Shown: positions 50,951 through 60,501, numbered from the stretch's first letter. The stretch is DNA of 64,000 nucleotides from Enterococcus songbeiensis (GCF_005405265.1 NZ_BJDS01000002.1:124001-188000); one strand, 5' to 3'. The notes: generated by a model not told the origin, from the letters alone. Translations and numbers: made by a program.

Positions 50951-51853
50951 TTATAATGTTTTTTTCACAAAACCGTTGGCATACTTCAGTTTGGCAGCTG
51001 CTTCGGTTTTACTGCTGTTGGTTAAAATCATCACAATTGCCAATTTAACGTCTTGTTCTGCCGCTTCAAAATATTTTGCTGCCGTGTCATAATCAGCTTC
51101 TGTCGCCTGCATAATGATTCGTTTGGAGCGTTCAACCAATTTTTCATTTGTCGGCTTCACATCAACCATCAGATTATTATAAACTTTTCCGATACCGATC
51201 ATAGAGATTGTCGAAATCATATTCAAGATCAGTTTTTGGGCTGTACCTGATTTCAATCGTGTTGAGCCAGTTAGAAATTCCGGTCCACAATCTACTTCAA
51301 TAGGAAATTGGGCATGTTTAGAAATTTCTGCATTTTTGTTACAGGAAATCGTAGCTGTTGTTGCACCGATAGTCGTTGCATAATCCAATCCACCGATCAC
51401 ATACGGTGTGCGGCCGCTAGCGGCAATCCCGATTACCAAATCATTTTTCGTAAGTGCCAGATTTTTTAAATCTTCACCACCTAATTCTTTGGAATCTTCT
51501 GCCCCTTCGACTGCTAAGGTCATTGCTTTTTCTCCACCGGCAATCAATCCGACCACCATACTTGGATCAACCCCAAAGGTCGGCACACATTCGGCTGCAT
51601 CTAAAACTCCCAGCCGCCCACTCGTTCCGGCACCCATATAAATCAGTCGCCCCCCATTATTGAAGGAAAAAATAACCTTTTCAATTACTTGTTTAATATT
51701 GCTTAATTCTTTTTCAACAGCGAAAGCAACGGTTTGATCTTCTTGATTCATAAGCTCGCATGCTTGTGAAATTGACATTTCGTCTAGCCTTAACGATTTA
51801 GGGTTTCGCTGTTCAGTAGTCAGCTTCTCTAGATCTATCGTATTCATTTTCAT
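50951..51853 (-). CDS. murQ: N-acetylmuramic acid 6-phosphate etherase
   Basis: A 300-residue SIS-domain lyase that removes the D-lactyl ether from MurNAc-6P to give GlcNAc-6P. Signatures: [57 protein letters not shown] (catalytic Glu in this stretch), [27 protein letters not shown] and [29 protein letters not shown]. The start may instead be ATG 51847. It probably receives MurNAc-6P from AnmK and from imported muropeptides. Confidence 0.95.
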   Translation of the reverse strand: MKMNTIDLEKLTTEQRNPKSLRLDEMSISQACELMNQEDQTVAFAVEKELSNIKQVIEKVIFSFNNGGRLIYMGAGTSGRLGVLDAAECVPTFGVDPSMVVGLIAGGEKAMTLAVEGAEDSKELGGEDLKNLALTKNDLVIGIAASGRTPYVIGGLDYATTIGATTATISCNKNAEISKHAQFPIEVDCGPEFLTGSTRLKSGTAQKLILNMISTISMIGIGKVYNNLMVDVKPTNEKLVERSKRIIMQATEADYDTAAKYFEAAEQDVKLAIVMILTNSSKTEAAAKLKYANGFVKKTL

Positions 51854-51930
51854 CCACTCTTCTCTGTCTGATTAACCTCTATCTTCTATTTAAACAATAA
51901 AACGTTTTAAATCATCTTCATCGGTTAAAA

Positions 51931-51959
51931 GTATACTTCACCCCATCAAAAAAAGCAAT
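51931..51959 (-). promoter_or_regulatory. promoter of murQ
   Basis: On the minus strand TTGCTT, 17 bases and TATACT lie about 80 bases before the start codon. Confidence 0.6.
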
Positions 51960-52107
51960 GATTTTTCTATTATTTATACAAATGTATGAAATATCATTTC
52001 ACTAGCGTTTAAAATCCGTAAAGATTTTCATAACGTTTTGCCTTGCATAAAAATTTTGTGTTAAACTATTCAATAATCAAGAAAACAATCCTAGAGGTGG
52101 AAGATAC

Positions 52108-52671
52108 ATGATAACAATGGATGATATTATTCGGGAAGGTAATCCAACTTTACGAGAAGTTGCAAAAGAAGTCCCTTTACCTCCTACTGATGAAGAAATT
52201 CAATTAGGACATGATATGCTGGAGTTTTTGAAAAATAGTCAAGACCCAGTAAAAGCAGAAGAATTGGCGTTACGGGGCGGGGTCGGTTTAGCCGCACCAC
52301 AACTGGATATTTCAAAACGGATCATTGCGGTGCACGTGCCATCAGAAGATCCAGAAAGTTCCGAGCCTGTTTTAAGTGCCGTCATGTACAACCCTAAAAT
52401 TTTGAGCCATTCGGTCCAAAGTGCTTGTTTGGGAGATGGCGAAGGCTGTCTGTCCGTGGATCGCGAGGTGCCCGGCTACGTTGTTCGTCATGCCCGTGTA
52501 ACCGTGAGCTATTCCAACGAAAAAGGGGAAAAACAAAAAATCCGGTTGAAAAATTACGAAGCAATCGTTGTTCAACATGAAATCGATCATTTAAACGGTG
52601 TAATGTTTTACGATCATATCAACGAAAAAAATCCTTTCGCTATTGAAAAAGGTGTATTGGTCATCGAATAA
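52108..52671 (+). CDS. def: peptide deformylase, type 2
   Basis: A 187-residue metalloenzyme removing the N-formyl group from nascent proteins. Motif 1 is [14 protein letters not shown], motif 2 [10 protein letters not shown] (metal Cys) and motif 3 [16 protein letters not shown] (two metal His and catalytic Glu). The insertion between motifs 1 and 2 ([37 protein letters not shown]) marks it as the Gram-positive type 2. AGAGGTGG precedes the ATG. It is a single gene with a strong terminator. Confidence 0.97.
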   Translation: MITMDDIIREGNPTLREVAKEVPLPPTDEEIQLGHDMLEFLKNSQDPVKAEELALRGGVGLAAPQLDISKRIIAVHVPSEDPESSEPVLSAVMYNPKILSHSVQSACLGDGEGCLSVDREVPGYVVRHARVTVSYSNEKGEKQKIRLKNYEAIVVQHEIDHLNGVMFYDHINEKNPFAIEKGVLVIE

Positions 52672-52681
52672 GCTACAGAAC

Positions 52682-52713
52682 AAAAAAGCTGCCGAATATT
52701 CGGCAGCTTTTTT
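52682..52713 (+). terminator. terminator of def
   Basis: A perfect palindromic hairpin AAAAAGCTGCCGAA/TTCGGCAGCTTTTT, with a T-run, lies ten bases after the stop. Confidence 0.92.
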
Positions 52714-52731
52714 ACGTATATTGGCTTTCAC

Positions 52732-53247
52732 TTAATTTTCCTGATATAAAATTCCTTTGTCTGCCAACGCCTGTTTGATTTTGACCAAATCTTCCTCTTT
52801 TTGATAGCAAATGGTATGCAGATGGATACCATTTGTCAGTTCAGACAGCAGGCTGGCATTGGTTTTTTGATAATTCTTGAGAAAATCAGCGATGTCTTTT
52901 TCATTTTTAATGTAAAGACCACCGACTAATTCGCCGTAAAGCTCATGTTCCACGATGACATCGATGATTTCACCACCAAATGCCAAAATCGTTTCAAATT
53001 CTTCACGAATCTGAGAAGCATCGTGCTGCACGGCAATTTTAGTCGTTTTTCCGATTCCCTCTTTTTGAAATTTGTATCCTCTGGCAGTAGCAATAATCGC
53101 CGCCCCTGCTGCCCGCATCAGCGCGACATCTCCTACGATGATTTGACGACTGACACCGAACTGTTGAGCAAATTTACTTGCGCTGATTGGTTTTTCAGCT
53201 ACCTGTAATTGTTTCAAAATTTCTTCTCGCCGCAAAGTTCCCTCCAA
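52732..53247 (-). CDS. niaR: NiaR-type transcriptional repressor
   Basis: A 171-residue regulator of NAD or niacin-uptake genes in Firmicutes. The N-terminal winged HTH (about 5-60) has LRREEILKQLQVAEKPISASKFAQQFGVSRQIIVGDVALMRAAGAAIIATARGYKF. The C-terminal 3H domain has VQHDASQ, VIVEHELYGEL and GIHLHTICY, where three histidines bind metal. Starts considered are TTG 53247 (AAAGGAG nine bases up; chosen) and TTG 53235 (GGAGG five bases up). It begins one base after the upstream stop. Nicotinate is the likely co-repressor. Confidence 0.87.
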   Translation of the reverse strand: MEGTLRREEILKQLQVAEKPISASKFAQQFGVSRQIIVGDVALMRAAGAAIIATARGYKFQKEGIGKTTKIAVQHDASQIREEFETILAFGGEIIDVIVEHELYGELVGGLYIKNEKDIADFLKNYQKTNASLLSELTNGIHLHTICYQKEEDLVKIKQALADKGILYQEN

Positions 53248-53248
53248 A

Positions 53249-54085
53249 TCATTCAGCTCCTTTGATTTGTGCCTGATATGCACGGGAATGTTTCATGATA
53301 TCTTCAAAAGAATGTTGGATAGTTTCCCGATAAGCTGGGTTGTTGACTGCTTGACGCACATTGTCCAGCACTTTTTCTTCTCGCTTGCTGTCTAACACGT
53401 TGGTATTTGTTTGTTTTTTGATTGCGCCGATTTCTGCCACCGCATCCATTCGTTCTTCTAATAATTGGGCGATTTTGCGGTCCAAGGTATCAATTTTTTT
53501 TCGTTGAATGGTCAAAGGTTCTTCCGTTTTTTCTGTTTCAATCCGTTTGATAACTTTAGCGGGATTCCCTCCCAGCACCACGTTGTCTCCAAATGATTTT
53601 GTCACGACACTGCCGGCTGCGACAACAACATTGTCACCTAACGTCACCCCGGGAATAATCACCACGCCGCCGCCAAGCCACACATTATTTCCCAACGTGA
53701 TGGGCTTGCCGCTTTCCAGTCCGCTGTTGCGTTTCACCGGTTCTAGTGGATGGGTAGCCGTCAGTAATTGTACATTAGGACCAATCATGCAGGCATCCCC
53801 AATCGTAATTGGGCAAATATCCAACAAAGTGCAATTAAAATTTGCGTAGAAATTTTTTCCTACTGAGATATTGTAGCCATAATCAAAGGCAACAGTTGGT
53901 TCCATGTAGATTTTCCCTGCAACATGGCCAAACGTTTCCTTCAATAATTGACTGCGGATATCGCCATCTAATTCATGATTAATCAGATGCATTTGCTCCC
54001 GAGAATGTTTTCGTTCAGTAACCAATACCGGATCTTCGGCAAAATACAATTCGCCGGCAATCATTTTTTCTTTTTCTGTTTTCAT
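53249..54085 (-). CDS. fusion: LacA/Maa-type sugar O-acetyltransferase + chorismate mutase (AroQ)
   Basis: A 278-residue two-domain protein. Residues 1-185 are a hexapeptide-repeat acetyltransferase of the maltose/galactoside type (MIAGELYFAEDPVLVTERKHSREQMHLINH; catalytic His112 in LLTATHPLEP; GGNPAKVIKRI). Residues 190-275 match AroQ-class chorismate mutase: RKKIDTLDRKIAQLLEERMDAVAEIGAIKK, then NVLDSKREEKVLDNVR. The Arg195, Arg212, Lys223/224, Arg235 and Glu236 positions correspond to the E. coli active site. The reading frame runs uninterrupted through both. The start ATG at 54085 has GGAGG upstream. It overlaps in context with niaR (one-base gap) and the sirtuin. Confidence 0.88.
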   Translation of the reverse strand: MKTEKEKMIAGELYFAEDPVLVTERKHSREQMHLINHELDGDIRSQLLKETFGHVAGKIYMEPTVAFDYGYNISVGKNFYANFNCTLLDICPITIGDACMIGPNVQLLTATHPLEPVKRNSGLESGKPITLGNNVWLGGGVVIIPGVTLGDNVVVAAGSVVTKSFGDNVVLGGNPAKVIKRIETEKTEEPLTIQRKKIDTLDRKIAQLLEERMDAVAEIGAIKKQTNTNVLDSKREEKVLDNVRQAVNNPAYRETIQHSFEDIMKHSRAYQAQIKGAE

Positions 54086-54098
54086 TTCGTTTCCTCCA

Positions 54099-54797
54099 TT
54101 AAATAAGCTGGAATACCGCTTCACCGGTACTTTTCACCATGGTAAAGGGGGCATCCATTCTTAAATTTGTTTGATTGATTGCCAAAATCTCGGCATTTTT
54201 TTGACGATAATGAATCAAGTCGCAAAAAGGATGTACTTGAAAAGTCGTCCCTACAACCACCAGCAACTCCCCGTTAGCAACAGCGTCAATTGCTTGCTGC
54301 AAGGTCTCATCTGAAAAACCTTCTCCATACAAAACAATATCTGGGCGAAGCTGTCCGCCACAAGTTGCATGACGATCTGATTTTAAATACTCCTGCCAAG
54401 GCACCGTTTGACCGCATTTTCGGCAAAAACAGTGATACAGGCTTCCATGAAAATCGACTAATTTTTGGCTGCCGGATTTGCGATGCAACCCGTCAATATT
54501 TTGCGAAACTGTCCATACCTCTTTTGTTTGTTCTAGTTCCGTGATTTTTTGATGGATGACATTTGGCTGTGCCTCCGGATGATAGAGATGTAAAACAAAG
54601 TGATAAAATTTTTCTGGTTCCCGCAGCATGCATTCATGGCTCAACAGATATTCCGGACGTTCCATTCCGTGGTAAACCCCTTGCAGTGAACGGTAATCGG
54701 GAATCCCTGATGCCGTGGAGACACCGGCACCTGTTAAAAACGTGATTTTTTTCGCTTGACGGATCTTTTCTGCCGCCTGTTCTAACTGACTCTCCAT
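54099..54797 (-). CDS. NAD-dependent protein deacylase, sirtuin class
   Basis: A 232-residue SIR2-family enzyme. Signatures: TFLTGAGVSTASGIPDYRS, VSQNIDGLHRKSGSQKLVDFHGSL (catalytic His) and a zinc-binding quartet in CFCRKCGQ...ATCGGQLRPDIVLYGE. It probably removes acyl groups from lysines with NAD. It is encoded just upstream of the acetyltransferase-chorismate mutase and NiaR (an NAD-metabolism regulator), giving a small NAD-themed cluster on one strand. Confidence 0.92.
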   Translation of the reverse strand: MESQLEQAAEKIRQAKKITFLTGAGVSTASGIPDYRSLQGVYHGMERPEYLLSHECMLREPEKFYHFVLHLYHPEAQPNVIHQKITELEQTKEVWTVSQNIDGLHRKSGSQKLVDFHGSLYHCFCRKCGQTVPWQEYLKSDRHATCGGQLRPDIVLYGEGFSDETLQQAIDAVANGELLVVVGTTFQVHPFCDLIHYRQKNAEILAINQTNLRMDAPFTMVKSTGEAVFQLI

Positions 54798-54911
54798 CTT
54801 GAATCACCTCTTCTTTTAGTATACCGTTTCTTAAAAAAAGATACAGATAAAAAAAGAAAAATCGACAAAAATTCTGCCGACTTTTTGGTTCTCCATTTAG
54901 TTGGTTCTTTG

Positions 54912-56024
54912 TTACTCAGTAGCTAGTCTCGTCAAAGGAACCTGCACAAGGCGATCATCATTTTCATTCGGGGTTCCTCTACCGTCAGAATTATTTGTAA
55001 CAAAATACAATTGGTCCTCCATAATATAGATGTCGCGAATGCGCCCGTACTCGGTCAAACGTTCCGTCACCTTCTTGCCCGGTGAATTCACTTCCAACAC
55101 GGCCGTTCCCCGCAACGCTGCTACATAAAGATTGTCTTCGTGATAAGCCATTCCTGAAGGGGCCCATGTTTGGTCACTGCCGGAAGTAAACAACGGCTTT
55201 CTCATTCCGGTTTGTGTCTGATTTCCTTGGATCACCGGCCAACCATAATTTTTTCCAGCCTCAATCTCATTGATTTCGTCATTGGCAGAATCACCATGCT
55301 CACTGGCGTATATTTGCCCATCTTCCCCCCACGCCAGACCTTGCGGGTTACGATGACCATAGCTGTAAACATAGGAATCAGCAAACGGATTGTCTTCAGG
55401 AATCGATCCGTCCAAGTTCATCCGCAAAATTTTACCCGTCAATGAAGTTTCCTCTTGTGCACGTTCTTCATCCAACGCATCACCGACTGTGGCGTATAAT
55501 TTTTTATCCGGACCGATTTTTAAACGTCCACCATGATGAAAACTCCCTGCTGGAATTTGATCCAAAAGAACATTTGTTTCTTTCCACTGATTCTCTTCCA
55601 GTTTCAATTGAATCACACGACTAAAGGTTGCACTATTTTCATAGGTATAATATCCGTAAGCCGTTTGTGATTCGTCGAAATCTTCACTCAAAACAAATCC
55701 CATAAAGCCAGCTTCGGCTGCATCAGACAGGGGTTCGGCTAAATCCACTTTTTGCCGTTCTACTTTCCCATCGGTGATTTTTGCAATAGTGCCGCCACGT
55801 TCGGAGACATAAAATGTTTCGCCGTTTTTTTCAATTGCCCAGGGAATCGTCAAATTTTCTGCTAAAACGGTGATTTCTTCGGTTTCTTCACTCTCAGTGG
55901 TGGAAGGTGCGGTTGACAAGGATTCACTGGTCATTTCCGTAGAACTTGACTCTTGGATCGGTTGATTGCTACAGCCGCTTAGAAATACTATGCCTAAAAT
56001 ACCCACTAGCAGGATTGTTTTCAT
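54912..56024 (-). CDS. PQQ-dependent sugar dehydrogenase-like lipoprotein
   Basis: A 370-residue protein with a lipoprotein signal (MKTILLVGILGIVFLSGCSN; lipobox LSGC, lipidated Cys18) and a Ser/Thr/Glu-rich linker to about residue 48. The rest is the six-bladed beta-propeller of the GSDH (glucose/sorbosone dehydrogenase) family: IPWAIEKNGETFYVSERGG, GSFHHGGRLKIGPDKKLYATVGDA, SYGHRNPQGLAWGEDGQIYASEHGDSANDEINEIEAGKNYGWP. The propeller histidine and Asn/Glu regions for PQQ and calcium are visible. No PQQ biosynthesis genes are seen, so the actual cofactor and substrate are uncertain. ATG 56024 has AGGA upstream. Confidence 0.85.
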   Translation of the reverse strand: MKTILLVGILGIVFLSGCSNQPIQESSSTEMTSESLSTAPSTTESEETEEITVLAENLTIPWAIEKNGETFYVSERGGTIAKITDGKVERQKVDLAEPLSDAAEAGFMGFVLSEDFDESQTAYGYYTYENSATFSRVIQLKLEENQWKETNVLLDQIPAGSFHHGGRLKIGPDKKLYATVGDALDEERAQEETSLTGKILRMNLDGSIPEDNPFADSYVYSYGHRNPQGLAWGEDGQIYASEHGDSANDEINEIEAGKNYGWPVIQGNQTQTGMRKPLFTSGSDQTWAPSGMAYHEDNLYVAALRGTAVLEVNSPGKKVTERLTEYGRIRDIYIMEDQLYFVTNNSDGRGTPNENDDRLVQVPLTRLATE

Positions 56025-56161
56025 TCGTCTTCCTCCCGTTTTTTGGCTTCGCAACGTCTCTCTTCTACCCTACCATCGCCGTTTTTTCCTGTAAATGAAT
56101 CTGCCTAAATAAGCCGTCCCCCATTGGATACGGCTTATTTCAGAAGAACTATTTCTTTTTA

Positions 56162-57073
56162 TCAGGCGTCATAAAATCCTAAAATCATGATACCAATCAT
56201 AATTGCGGCAATCACAAGATAATGCTTAGCAGTTAATTTTTCTTTTAAAAAGATTCGACCTAAAAGGATAGAAACTACGGCATAGGCTGAGATCACAGGT
56301 GCTACAGTAACCGCCTCTTTGGTGGAAATCGCTCCCACATAAAAAAATTGGCCCAACGTTTCAAGCAAAGCCGCAATCCCCTTATCCCGCTCCCGAAAAA
56401 CAAGAACACTTTCTTTTTTCACGATTTCCAAATACGCCCATAAAAGGAGCGCCACAATAAAGAAAGTCAATTCGTAACTCATCAAACCCTGATCTTCCGG
56501 CATGATTTTTTTGTATTCCAAATAATAGCTGTCTAAAAATGTACCCAGTCCATCAATCACCATGTATAAAATGGGAAACAAAATCGCAATCGCACCGATC
56601 CGATATTTTTTCTCAACACGGACCCCTTCTGCCACCAATTCGGCATCATCTTGCTGCTTCTCAAAAATCGACAGTAACAAAATCCCCACCAATATCAACA
56701 GAATTGCTGCCAACTGAATACCATTGATGCGATTGCCCATAATCAAAAAGCCCAATCCGGCAGTCACTGCACCAGAAGAATTACTGATAGGAGAAGAAAT
56801 GGATACTTCAATGTAACGCAACCCGAAATAACCGATTGCCATTGATAAAATATACATGCCAGAAACCGGCAAATACAGCAACAGATTTTTCCAATCATAG
56901 CTGATTCCTTGATAGACCACATAATAAAACAGCACGTGCAGACCCATGACCAGCCCCACCATGATCGTGGTTTTCATCGCACTGTGGCGATCTGCTTCCT
57001 GATTGCCTTTTTTGTAGAAAAGATCTGCTGCCCCCCACGCTAAAATCGTAATGATCGCCGAAGCAAACCACAT
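56162..57073 (-). CDS. EamA/DMT-family transporter
   Basis: A 303-residue protein with ten hydrophobic helices in two EamA halves (about 2-130 and 165-300). The first half starts WFASAIITILAWGAADLFYKKGN; the second has AVTVAPVISAYAVVSILLGRIFLKEKLTAKHYLVIAAIMIGIMILG. Such proteins export or import metabolites; the substrate is unknown. The GTG nine bases upstream is less likely than ATG 57073 because of the AGGGAG spacing. It is transcribed alone. Confidence 0.85.
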   Translation of the reverse strand: MWFASAIITILAWGAADLFYKKGNQEADRHSAMKTTIMVGLVMGLHVLFYYVVYQGISYDWKNLLLYLPVSGMYILSMAIGYFGLRYIEVSISSPISNSSGAVTAGLGFLIMGNRINGIQLAAILLILVGILLLSIFEKQQDDAELVAEGVRVEKKYRIGAIAILFPILYMVIDGLGTFLDSYYLEYKKIMPEDQGLMSYELTFFIVALLLWAYLEIVKKESVLVFRERDKGIAALLETLGQFFYVGAISTKEAVTVAPVISAYAVVSILLGRIFLKEKLTAKHYLVIAAIMIGIMILGFYDA

Positions 57074-57234
57074 ACCAAACACTCCCTTTTTTCAATTTAT
57101 CTCTTAAAAACTATCCTAAAGCATCGAAATCGTCAATCAATTTTTTAACTTCTTGCAGGTTTCACCGATCCCCTCATGACACCCTTTGGAAAACGTGGTA
57201 AAATGACCATGGAATAAAAGTGAGGTGAATCTAT

Positions 57235-57531
57235 ATGGTACCATTTATTATTTACTGGGCAATCATTCTTGTTTGTATCGCTTGGTTAGCATTGAGCGTC
57301 TTCTTTTCAATTTTTTATCTAGCTCGCAAAGAAAATGGCAATCTTTGGGCATTTGGTTTGTTCAACGTAATCGCAGCTATCGTGTTGGCGATCTCATTAG
57401 CCGTTTATCGTACATGGGGTTGGGGCATCACACAATATTCAAGCCTGATTTATTTGATTCTAGGATTATTGATCGGTTTGACTGTTGTTCAAGCAATTTT
57501 AGGTCGTGAACCTAAAGCTAAAGCAGCTTAG
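57235..57531 (+). CDS. small membrane protein, unknown family
   Basis: A 98-residue protein with three hydrophobic segments (about 4-28, 38-57 and 68-88) and a basic end GREPKAKAA. I recognise no family. A good ribosome site (AGGTG) and a terminator directly after the stop support it as a real gene. It is divergent from the EamA gene. Function unknown. Confidence 0.65.
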   Translation: MVPFIIYWAIILVCIAWLALSVFFSIFYLARKENGNLWAFGLFNVIAAIVLAISLAVYRTWGWGITQYSSLIYLILGLLIGLTVVQAILGREPKAKAA

Positions 57532-57538
57532 ACTTTTG

Positions 57539-57571
57539 AACAAGCGGAAGATTTGTTTCGCTTGTTTTTTT
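57539..57571 (+). terminator. terminator of the small membrane-protein gene
   Basis: AACAAGCGGAA (57539-57549) and TTTCGCTTGTT (57556-57566) form the stem, one mismatch, with a T-run. Confidence 0.85.
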
Positions 57572-57679
57572 ATATGCAATTTTTATGCATAATTATCAAC
57601 ACTACCAATGTAAAACTATTCTGACAAAGGATTAGCATCCATCACTATAATATTTCTTGCGTTTTTATACGCAAATCGA
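57572..57679. other. intergenic space before the lysine riboswitch promoter
   Basis: AT-rich sequence between a terminator and a promoter. No gene or clear structure was seen. Confidence 0.5.
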
Positions 57680-57708
57680 TTGACAAGCCCTTTTTATTCG
57701 GGTAGTCT
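57680..57708 (+). promoter_or_regulatory. promoter of the lysine-riboswitch transporter operon
   Basis: A consensus TTGACA, a 17-base spacer and TAGTCT lie about 30 bases upstream of the aptamer. Confidence 0.75.
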
Positions 57709-57734
57709 TTTAGGTGTACGAAACAACTGAATAC

Positions 57735-57932
57735 GAGATGCCTCATTCACTGAGGTAGAGGTCGCGAGGTTCATTACCCCTGTGGAGCAAAGCAAATGCG
57801 CAGAAACAGGACTAGGGAACATCGCCGAAATGAATAAATCTTTGCTTGGTTTATTTGTTGGGACGCAAGTCAATAGCTTGCGGACTGTCTTAGCAACTTG
57901 CTAAGATGCGCTATGTTTTTGTGAGAGGCTTG
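57735..57932 (+). promoter_or_regulatory. lysine riboswitch (L box)
   Basis: The leader contains the L-box hallmarks in order: TGAGGTAGAGGTCGCGAGG near the start, a central ATCGCCGAAATGAATAAAT, and CGGACTGTC with GCTATG near the end. A closing P1 helix forms from GCCTC (57740-57744) and GAGGC (57925-57929). Lysine binding would favour the downstream terminator hairpin, so transport genes are made when lysine is scarce. Recognised from conserved elements, not by a covariance model. Confidence 0.88.
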
Positions 57933-57954
57933 TCGACTAATCACCAGTCAGTCC

Positions 57955-57994
57955 ACAGCCGTTCCTTTTCATAGGGTACGGCTGTCTTTTTTTT
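57955..57994 (+). terminator. riboswitch-controlled terminator
   Basis: ACAGCCGT (57955-57962) and ACGGCTGT (57978-57985) form the stem followed by nine bases of mostly T. It is the expression platform of the L box. Confidence 0.85.
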
Positions 57995-58056
57995 CGACGA
58001 TGCCAGCAATTGATACCCTTTATCTCGTTCAAAAAAATGGAAAAAAGGAGAAAGTT

Positions 58057-59655
58057 ATGAAAAAAAAGGTTTCGGTAACAGTATTATTTGCGTTCATTTT
58101 GTCAATCATTGGATTAGGGGGAACCTTAACCGCTTTGGCAGATGAAAAAACACCTGAAAATGAATTTCGAGTAGGTTTAGAAGCAGGGTATGCTCCCTTC
58201 AACTGGTCCCAGCAAACGGATGCCAATGGTGCAGTGAAAATCAGTGGGCAACAAGCCTATGCAGGCGGTTATGATGTCCAAATTGCCAAAAAAGTTGCTG
58301 AAGGATTAGGAAAAGAATTAGTCATTCAACAAATCAAATGGGATGGCTTAGCACCTGCCCTACAATCAGGAAAAATCGATGCAATCATCGCCGGAATGTC
58401 TCCAACAGCGGAACGAAAAAAAGAAATTGATTTTACGGACCCCTATTACGAGTCTCAATTGGTTATTGTTACGCAAGCTGACAGCAAATATGCAGACGCA
58501 AAAAGTATCGAGGATTTTGCCGGTGCAGCACTGACCGCCCAATTAAATACTTTCCATTACAATGTGATCGATCAAATTCCTGATGTTAAAAAAGAACAGG
58601 CGATGGATAATTTCTCTGCCATGCGAACTGCCTTATCCTCCGGTGTGATCGATGGCTATGTCAGCGAACGTCCAGAAGGTATCACCGCTGAGAGTGTTGA
58701 TAAAAAAATGAAAATGATCGAGTTTGAAGATGGACAAGGATTTGAAACCAATCCAGAAGACGTTCAAATCGCTGTCGGAATGCGTAAAGGCGATCCGGAT
58801 GTAGCAAAGGTCAACGGGATTTTAGCTGGAATTTCTTCAGCCACTCGAATTGAAACAATGGATCAAGCCATCAAAGATCAACCTGCCGCTACAGATAAAG
58901 GCGAAGAAGATGCGGGACTTTTAGGGGATTTCAAAAAAATCCTCAGCCAATACGGCATGTTGTTCTTACGAGGCTCCCTATTAACCTTGGGCGTAGCGCT
59001 GTTTGGTACGATTGCTGGAACAACGATTGGTTTGCTGATTGGCGTTTTCCGGACCGTACCGAAATCGGAAAATAAACTGACTTTTATTTTCCAAAAAATC
59101 GTTAACTGGCTATTGTCTCTTTACATTGAAATTTTCCGAGGAACCCCCATGATGGTACAAGCAATGGTTATCTTCTACGGTTTGGCATTGGCCTTTGGCT
59201 TGAATTTAAACAAAACCGTTGCTGCTTTGCTGATCGTTTCCGTCAATACTGGTGCTTATATGTCCGAAATCGTTCGGGGAGGAATTTTCGCAGTCGATGA
59301 AGGACAGTTTGAAGCGGCGCAAGCCATCGGAATGACCCATAATCAAACCATGAGCAAAGTTGTTTTGCCGCAAGTTTTACGAAACATTTTACCGGCAACC
59401 GGAAATGAATTTGTAATCAATATTAAAGATACTTCCGTTTTAAGTGTTATTGGTGTTGCTGACCTGTTCTTCCAAGGAAATTCCGCCTCAGGTGCGAACT
59501 TCCAATTCTTCCAAGTCTTTACGATCATCGGTATCATTTATCTTGTGATGACCTTTACGATCACTCGGATTTTGCGTCTGGTGGAAAAACGGATCGATGG
59601 TCCAGCTTCTTATGTTCAATTAGATGAAGAAGAAGTTCTTCCCCAAGAAAAATAA
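58057..59655 (+). CDS. amino-acid ABC transporter, fused substrate-binding protein and permease
   Basis: A 532-residue fusion. A signal peptide (about 1-28, ending ALADE) leads into a periplasmic-binding-protein domain of the SBP_bac_3 type (about 35-280; [60 protein letters not shown]). The HisM/GlnP-type permease follows (about 300-525; [61 protein letters not shown]). The lysine riboswitch makes lysine, or a similar basic amino acid, the expected substrate. ATG 58057 has AAAGGAG upstream. Confidence 0.92.
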   Translation: MKKKVSVTVLFAFILSIIGLGGTLTALADEKTPENEFRVGLEAGYAPFNWSQQTDANGAVKISGQQAYAGGYDVQIAKKVAEGLGKELVIQQIKWDGLAPALQSGKIDAIIAGMSPTAERKKEIDFTDPYYESQLVIVTQADSKYADAKSIEDFAGAALTAQLNTFHYNVIDQIPDVKKEQAMDNFSAMRTALSSGVIDGYVSERPEGITAESVDKKMKMIEFEDGQGFETNPEDVQIAVGMRKGDPDVAKVNGILAGISSATRIETMDQAIKDQPAATDKGEEDAGLLGDFKKILSQYGMLFLRGSLLTLGVALFGTIAGTTIGLLIGVFRTVPKSENKLTFIFQKIVNWLLSLYIEIFRGTPMMVQAMVIFYGLALAFGLNLNKTVAALLIVSVNTGAYMSEIVRGGIFAVDEGQFEAAQAIGMTHNQTMSKVVLPQVLRNILPATGNEFVINIKDTSVLSVIGVADLFFQGNSASGANFQFFQVFTIIGIIYLVMTFTITRILRLVEKRIDGPASYVQLDEEEVLPQEK

Positions 59656-59719
59656 AGCGAGACAAGATTACCGGCAGAAATCGGTTGAACTTTTCTGCCT
59701 AAGAATGAGGAGGCAGCAC

Positions 59720-60463
59720 ATGTCGAATACAATTATCGAAATCAATCACCTGCAAAAAAGCTTTGGTGAAAATGAAGTGTTAAAAGATATCAATCTGAAA
59801 GTCAACAAAGGAGAAGTGGTAACGATCATCGGTTCTTCTGGTTCCGGGAAATCTACCCTTTTACGTTGCATCAATTTACTGGAAAAACCTACTGGCGGCG
59901 ACATTCTTTATAAAGGAGAAAATGTCTTAGGCAAAGATTACAGCTTGTCAAAATACCGCACAAATTTGGGGATGGTTTTCCAATCCTTTAATTTATTCAA
60001 TAATATGAACGTTCTGGAAAACTGTATGTCCGGACAAACTACTGTATTGAAAAGAAACAAATCTGCGGCGCGACAAGTAGCGTTAGAAAACTTGGAAAAA
60101 GTCGGGATGGAACGGTTTGTCGATGCTCGTCCGTCACAGCTTTCCGGTGGACAAAAACAACGGGTGGCAATCGCCCGCGCGCTGTCAATGGAACCGGATG
60201 TTATGCTTTTTGATGAACCGACTTCTGCTCTTGATCCGGAAATGGTGGGAGAAGTTCTTAAAACCATGGATGATTTGGCACACACCGGATTGACCATGCT
60301 GATTGTGACCCATGAAATGAGCTTTGCCAAAGAAGTTTCTGATCGAGTGATCTTTATGGATAAAGGGGTCATTGCCGAAGAAGGAACGCCAGAAGACATT
60401 TTTGTTCATCCGAAAGAAGAACGAACCAAAGAATTTTTACATCGGGTATTAAAAGAAAGATAA
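59720..60463 (+). CDS. amino-acid ABC transporter ATP-binding protein
   Basis: A 247-residue ATPase of the GlnQ/HisP type. Walker [16 protein letters not shown]-loop [17 protein letters not shown], signature [15 protein letters not shown], Walker [15 protein letters not shown] and H-loop [10 protein letters not shown]. It follows the fused permease by about 65 bases with AGGAGG before its ATG at 59720. With the fused transporter it forms a complete uptake system. Confidence 0.95.
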   Translation: MSNTIIEINHLQKSFGENEVLKDINLKVNKGEVVTIIGSSGSGKSTLLRCINLLEKPTGGDILYKGENVLGKDYSLSKYRTNLGMVFQSFNLFNNMNVLENCMSGQTTVLKRNKSAARQVALENLEKVGMERFVDARPSQLSGGQKQRVAIARALSMEPDVMLFDEPTSALDPEMVGEVLKTMDDLAHTGLTMLIVTHEMSFAKEVSDRVIFMDKGVIAEEGTPEDIFVHPKEERTKEFLHRVLKER

Positions 60464-60470
60464 CCATTTT

Positions 60471-60501
60471 ATCGGCTGATTATCTATCAGCCGATTTTTT
60501 T
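60471..60501 (+). terminator. terminator of the ABC operon
   Basis: A perfect 10-bp stem (60471-60480 with 60485-60494), a 4-base loop and a T-run. Confidence 0.9.

Noticed and set aside
59938-60399. 153-residue minus-strand open frame inside the ABC ATPase gene
   Set aside because: It lies opposite the Walker and signature motifs of a clear gene and has no start signal.
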